NCBI GenBank assembly: GCA_030043595.1
Contig: JASHXJ010000260.1
Coordinates: 1 to 6,841 of the forward strand
Origin: Trebonia sp.
GTDB taxonomy: Bacteria; Actinomycetota; Actinomycetes; Streptosporangiales; Streptosporangiaceae
Length of the DNA stretch: 6,841 nucleotides
Direction: 5' to 3'
Below are positions 4,823-6,841 of the stretch, piece after piece; positions within the stretch are counted from its first letter, which is position 1; every line of letters begins with the position of its first letter. The position numbers and the translations under genes are program-made. Below the pieces are notes generated by a model. That model made no database searches. It saw only the letters and a list, made by a program, of their open reading frames with translations, and had not been told where the DNA came from.

Positions 4823-5467
4823 TCATTGATTGCAGTTAATCAACGCTACCATCTGCCGGCAAACCTCCTCGACGGACGTGTTCACCAGCGTGACGTCGAA
4901 CTCGTCAGCAGCGGCGAGCTCTTCCCTCGCGACCGCAAGGCGCCGCTGCACGACCTCGGGAGCCTCGGTCCCGCGGCCGGTCAGCCTGCGCACCAGTTCC
5001 TCCCAGGACGGCGGCTGCAGGAACACGAACAGGGCGTCGTCCCGCACGGCCTCCCGTACCTGCCGGGCCCCTGCCAGGTCGATCTCCAGCAGCGTCGGCT
5101 GGCCGTTCTCCAGCCGCTGCCGCACCGGTTCCCGGGGCGTGCCGTATTTGTTGCCCGCGAACTCGGCCCACTCCAGAAGTTCTCCGGACGTCACCATGCG
5201 GGCAAACTCACTGTCGTCGACAAAATGATATTCCCGTCCGTCTACTTCTCCCGGCCGCGGCCTTCGAGTAGTAACGGAAACGGAAATCCAGATCTGCGGG
5301 CTCCGGCGGCGCAGTTCCGCGACGACTGTGCTCTTCCCGACCCCGGAGGGCCCGGAGAGCACAGTCAGTCGCGAATTCCTCCGGCGCGCTGGCGTGCCGG
5401 CGCCGACGGGCGCGGCTCCCCTCGCGGCTACTGCCTCGCACGCGTTACCGCCGGGCGGAACAGCCAT
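4823..5467 (-). CDS. gmk: Guanylate kinase
   Basis: This enzyme phosphorylates GMP to GDP with ATP and is the essential step feeding GTP, dGTP and signalling nucleotides. The 214-residue protein has the P-loop GPSGVGKST (39-47), the GMP-binding lobe SVSVTTRRPRPGEVDGREYHF (62-82, including the conserved Arg and Tyr), E97-W100 with AEFAGNKYGTP (101-111), LLEIDLAGA (126-134) and a lid with R160/R161 and RGTEAPEVVQRRL (165-177). About 31 residues precede the first strand; they are Ala/Gly-rich and look disordered. ATG 5467 is the only plausible start, since no in-frame GTG or ATG lies between it and the P-loop strand, though its ribosome site is weak. Codons 61-83 or so are unusually A/T-ending. 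It follows mihF after 53 bp. Confidence 0.97.
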   Translation of the reverse strand: MAVPPGGNACEAVAARGAAPVGAGTPARRRNSRLTVLSGPSGVGKSTVVAELRRRSPQIWISVSVTTRRPRPGEVDGREYHFVDDSEFARMVTSGELLEWAEFAGNKYGTPREPVRQRLENGQPTLLEIDLAGARQVREAVRDDALFVFLQPPSWEELVRRLTGRGTEAPEVVQRRLAVAREELAAADEFDVTLVNTSVEEVCRQMVALINCNQ

Positions 5468-5520
5468 GCCCTCGCGCCCGTGCCGGCCGCACGCGGAGGC
5501 CAGCGTCCCGGCAGCCTGGT

Positions 5521-5841
5521 TCAGATATCGGCACCGAACTCCTGCTCAAGCGCGGCGCGCTGGTTTGCTCCGAGGCCGCGGACCCGGCGGGATTCGGCGA
5601 TGCCGAGCCGCTCCATGATCTGCTTCGCGCGGACCTTGCCGACGCCCGGCAGCGACTCGAGCAGAGCCGACACCTTCATCTTGCCAATGACGTCGTCCGT
5701 GGACCCGTCTTTGATCACCTCGGACAGGGTCGTCGCGCCGCGCTTGAGGCGATTCTTAACCTCGGCGCGTTCCTTGCGCGCTATCGCTGCCTTCTGCAAG
5801 GCGTCTGCGCGCTGTTGGGGAGTAAGGGGAGGAAGAGCCAC
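5521..5841 (-). CDS. mihF: Integration host factor, actinobacterial type (mIHF)
   Basis: mIHF is a small DNA-binding nucleoid protein of actinobacteria, unrelated in fold to E. coli IHF. It bends or condenses DNA and was first known as a factor for mycobacteriophage L5 integration. The 106 residues match the family over the full length: ALPPLTPQQRADALQKAA (2-19), a long basic helix (ARKERAEVKNRLKRG, 21-35), and a helix-turn/H2TH-type DNA-binding part with LPGVGKVRAKQIMERLGI (64-81) and RRVRGLGANQR (85-95). The start is GTG 5841, with GAGGTGA 6 nt upstream. It is the first gene of the operon and has a good promoter 48-76 bp upstream. In related genomes mihF also stands next to gmk. Confidence 0.96.
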   Translation of the reverse strand: MALPPLTPQQRADALQKAAIARKERAEVKNRLKRGATTLSEVIKDGSTDDVIGKMKVSALLESLPGVGKVRAKQIMERLGIAESRRVRGLGANQRAALEQEFGADI

Positions 5842-5847
5842 TCGGGG

Positions 5848-5854
5848 TCACCTC
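5848..5854 (-). promoter_or_regulatory. mihF ribosome binding site
   Basis: GAGGTGA on the minus strand, 6 nt before GTG 5841. It is the strongest Shine-Dalgarno match in the window. Confidence 0.7.
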
Positions 5855-5888
5855 GGGTTTCGTCGTGAAAAAGGTTGGACGGGAGGGG

Positions 5889-5917
5889 AAACTAGCGAGT
5901 CAGGCGCCTTTCGGCAA
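5889..5917 (-). promoter_or_regulatory. Promoter of the mihF-gmk-rpoZ-coaBC-metK operon
   Basis: On the minus strand TTGCCG (5917-5912) and TAGTTT (5894-5889) are separated by exactly 17 bp. Both fit the main housekeeping sigma factor in actinobacteria. The start of transcription would be near 5880, giving a leader of about 40 nt before GTG 5841. The AT-rich island just upstream (5931-5980) could add further promoter or binding sites. Confidence 0.55.
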
Positions 5918-5930
5918 CGCGAACCTCCGT

Positions 5931-5991
5931 TTATGTCATCACAAATCTAAATATATTACTCTATACACACGCTAGATTACCCAGTGTAGCG
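5931..5991. promoter_or_regulatory. AT-rich island upstream of the mihF promoter
   Basis: About 50 bp are strikingly A/T-rich in a GC-rich setting. They hold an inverted repeat AATCTA (5944-5949) / TAGATT (5973-5978) and a second CGCTA (5970-5974) / TAGCG (5987-5991). Such a stretch can serve as an upstream promoter element or as a site for nucleoid proteins such as Lsr2 or mIHF. No specific regulator can be named from sequence. Confidence 0.4.
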
Positions 5992-6254
5992 GTTTGCAGG
6001 TCCTGCGCGTTGGTCAGGCTCTCGCAGCGTGATAGCCATGGAATCTGGGCTGCCCGCTGAATGCCTGTCCCGTCTGCCGCACAATGTGCCCCCTGTCTCG
6101 TGCCGAGTGCGCGCGCAACTCGCCGCCCGCTCCGCTGCGTTCCCCGTGCCCGGAGCGCCGCCTGTCGCACCATTTGCGGTGCCTTGCAGTCATGATGCCA
6201 GGCAGCCAGCCGGCGTCGCGCCGACGGGTCAACCATACACGCAGCGACTGAACC

Positions 6255-6352
6255 CTGACATGGCGCCGTAACGGCGCATTCCGCCATTCCCGGGGCGGAA
6301 TGCCCGCGGAGCCGGTCCGGCTTGTCAGTGAGCGGGCGCTGCCCGCCCGGAC
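6255..6352. repeat. Cluster of stem-loops with possible pseudoknot
   Basis: Three elements lie in under 100 bp. GCGCCGT-A-ACGGCGC (6263-6277) overlaps by two bases a perfect 10-bp hairpin GCATTCCGCC / GGCGGAATGC (6276-6285 with 6294-6303, 8-nt loop). Next, GTCCGG (6315-6320) pairs with CCGGAC (6347-6352), enclosing GCGGGC-GCT-GCCCGC (6332-6346) and an 11-nt bulge. TGTCAG in that bulge (6323-6328) is complementary to CTGACA at 6255-6260, a potential pseudoknot or closing helix. The strand that would be transcribed is unknown. Confidence 0.45.
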
Positions 6353-6446
6353 TTCCCGCGGCATCGGTCCCGCTATCGTCGTCCGCCTCGGCGTACCCTG
6401 TTCCGGCACCGCGCCCGGCCGCCGGCGCTGCCCGCCATCCGCGCAC

Positions 6447-6486
6447 GTCATGCGCTGAACGCGCGACCCGGCGCCCGGCGCATGAC
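6447..6486. repeat. Inverted repeat GTCATGCGC / GCGCATGAC
   Basis: Perfect 9-bp arms at 6447-6455 and 6478-6486 enclose a 22-nt GC-rich loop. A run of six T lies at 6515-6520 on plus, too far for a normal terminator. It could be a protein site or an RNA stem; nothing more can be said. Confidence 0.4.
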
Positions 6487-6626
6487 ATATGTGCTTTATG
6501 GGATGTGTTGGCTGTTTTTTCCATAATCGAGGATGTTTCGCGCGTGCTTCGTCTTGGTCGGACATTTTACCCACGGCAGCGCTTCCATCACAGACCGATC
6601 CGCTAATTCCTGCAGGTAGTTTCGTC

Positions 6627-6666
6627 GCACCGTACATCGCCGCCCGAAAGTGGCGGCTTGCGGTGC
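6627..6666. repeat. Nested two-helix stem-loop
   Basis: GCACCG (6627-6632) pairs with CGGTGC (6661-6666), and inside it GCCGCC (6639-6644) pairs with GGCGGC (6652-6657) around a 7-nt loop (CGAAAGT on plus). The helices are separated by an internal loop of 6 and 3 nt. The layout is compact, like an RNA element, but chance is possible. Confidence 0.4.
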
Positions 6667-6841
6667 CAGTGTGACTGCGTTCCACTTTGCGTTCCCGTGC
6701 GCCGACTGTCGAGACACTGACTGCTTCCGTGCCGGGATGCCGGGGCCGCCATCGAGCCCAGTGGTTGTCTCGCCTATCGCTTCAGCCTCTAATGTCCGCT
6801 TTTGCACTTATGACGATTTTCGCACCGGGGCAATTGACGCT

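Larger units (their letters stand above)
5992..6841. other. Gene-free region with several stem-loops
   Basis: About 850 bp show no recognisable protein on either strand. The open frames here have no family motif, no good ribosome sites and no sustained G/C third-position bias. The right part (about 6480-6841) is less GC-rich than the operon. Inverted repeats stand at 6263-6303, 6315-6352, 6447-6486 and 6627-6666. It may hold an untranslated RNA, decayed genes or simple intergenic DNA. No tRNA or known riboswitch was recognised. Confidence 0.55.

Noticed and set aside
6447..6520. Plus-strand intrinsic terminator (hairpin 6447-6486 with T6 at 6515-6520)
   Set aside because: The T run is 28 bp from the stem and no plus-strand gene precedes it.
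5961..6685. Two minus-strand open frames (187 and 223 codons) and short frames on plus
   Set aside because: No recognisable domain, mixed composition, no good ribosome sites, and they overlap each other.
6496..6807. Minus-strand open frame of 103 codons
   Set aside because: The product is less biased than other shadows, but I see no family motif and no ribosome site; not enough to call a gene.
5992..6841. tRNA or CRISPR array
   Set aside because: No cloverleaf with a TTCRA-type arm was found and there are no regularly spaced repeats.

Overview
The window comes from a GC-rich actinobacterium. The codon positions are strongly G/C-biased, GTG starts are common, mIHF (an actinobacterial nucleoid protein) and a DUF397 protein are present, and the minus-strand order mihF-gmk-rpoZ-coaBC-metK-...-priA is the housekeeping block known from Streptomyces, Mycobacterium and relatives. 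I cannot place it to genus. No CRISPR array, rRNA, tRNA, complete insertion sequence or phage gene was seen.

Layout, reading the minus strand from right to left. (1) 6841-5842, about 1 kb: no recognisable gene. It has several nested stem-loops, an AT-rich island and a good sigma-70-type promoter for mihF close to the gene. (2) 5841-2000: a tightly packed operon. mihF (nucleoid protein), gmk (GMP to GDP), rpoZ (RNA polymerase omega), coaBC (two steps of coenzyme A synthesis) and metK (S-adenosylmethionine synthesis) follow with gaps of 53, 12 and 26 bp, then a 74-bp overlap. A perfect 21-bp hairpin starts 7 bp after the metK stop. (3) 1999-1566: a 434-bp intergenic region rich in palindromes, including a promoter-like site whose spacer is a 12-bp palindrome. 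(4) 1565-1329: a small orphan DUF397 gene with its own hairpin terminator (1250-1290). (5) 1328-1092: the terminator, a G-tract-rich stretch and a probable priA promoter. (6) 1091-1: the 5' part of priA, which continues beyond the left edge.

The operon joins nucleotide, coenzyme and methyl-donor supply with transcription and chromosome structure. This looks like growth-linked core metabolism, with PriA adding replication restart. The unusual parts are the DUF397 gene and its elaborate promoter inserted between metK and priA, the coaBC reading frame running about 50 codons past its conserved end into metK, and the structured gene-free kilobase where relatives often keep pyrF. I found no complete new multi-gene system. 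The best candidates for new biology are the DUF397 promoter and the structured element at 6255-6352.
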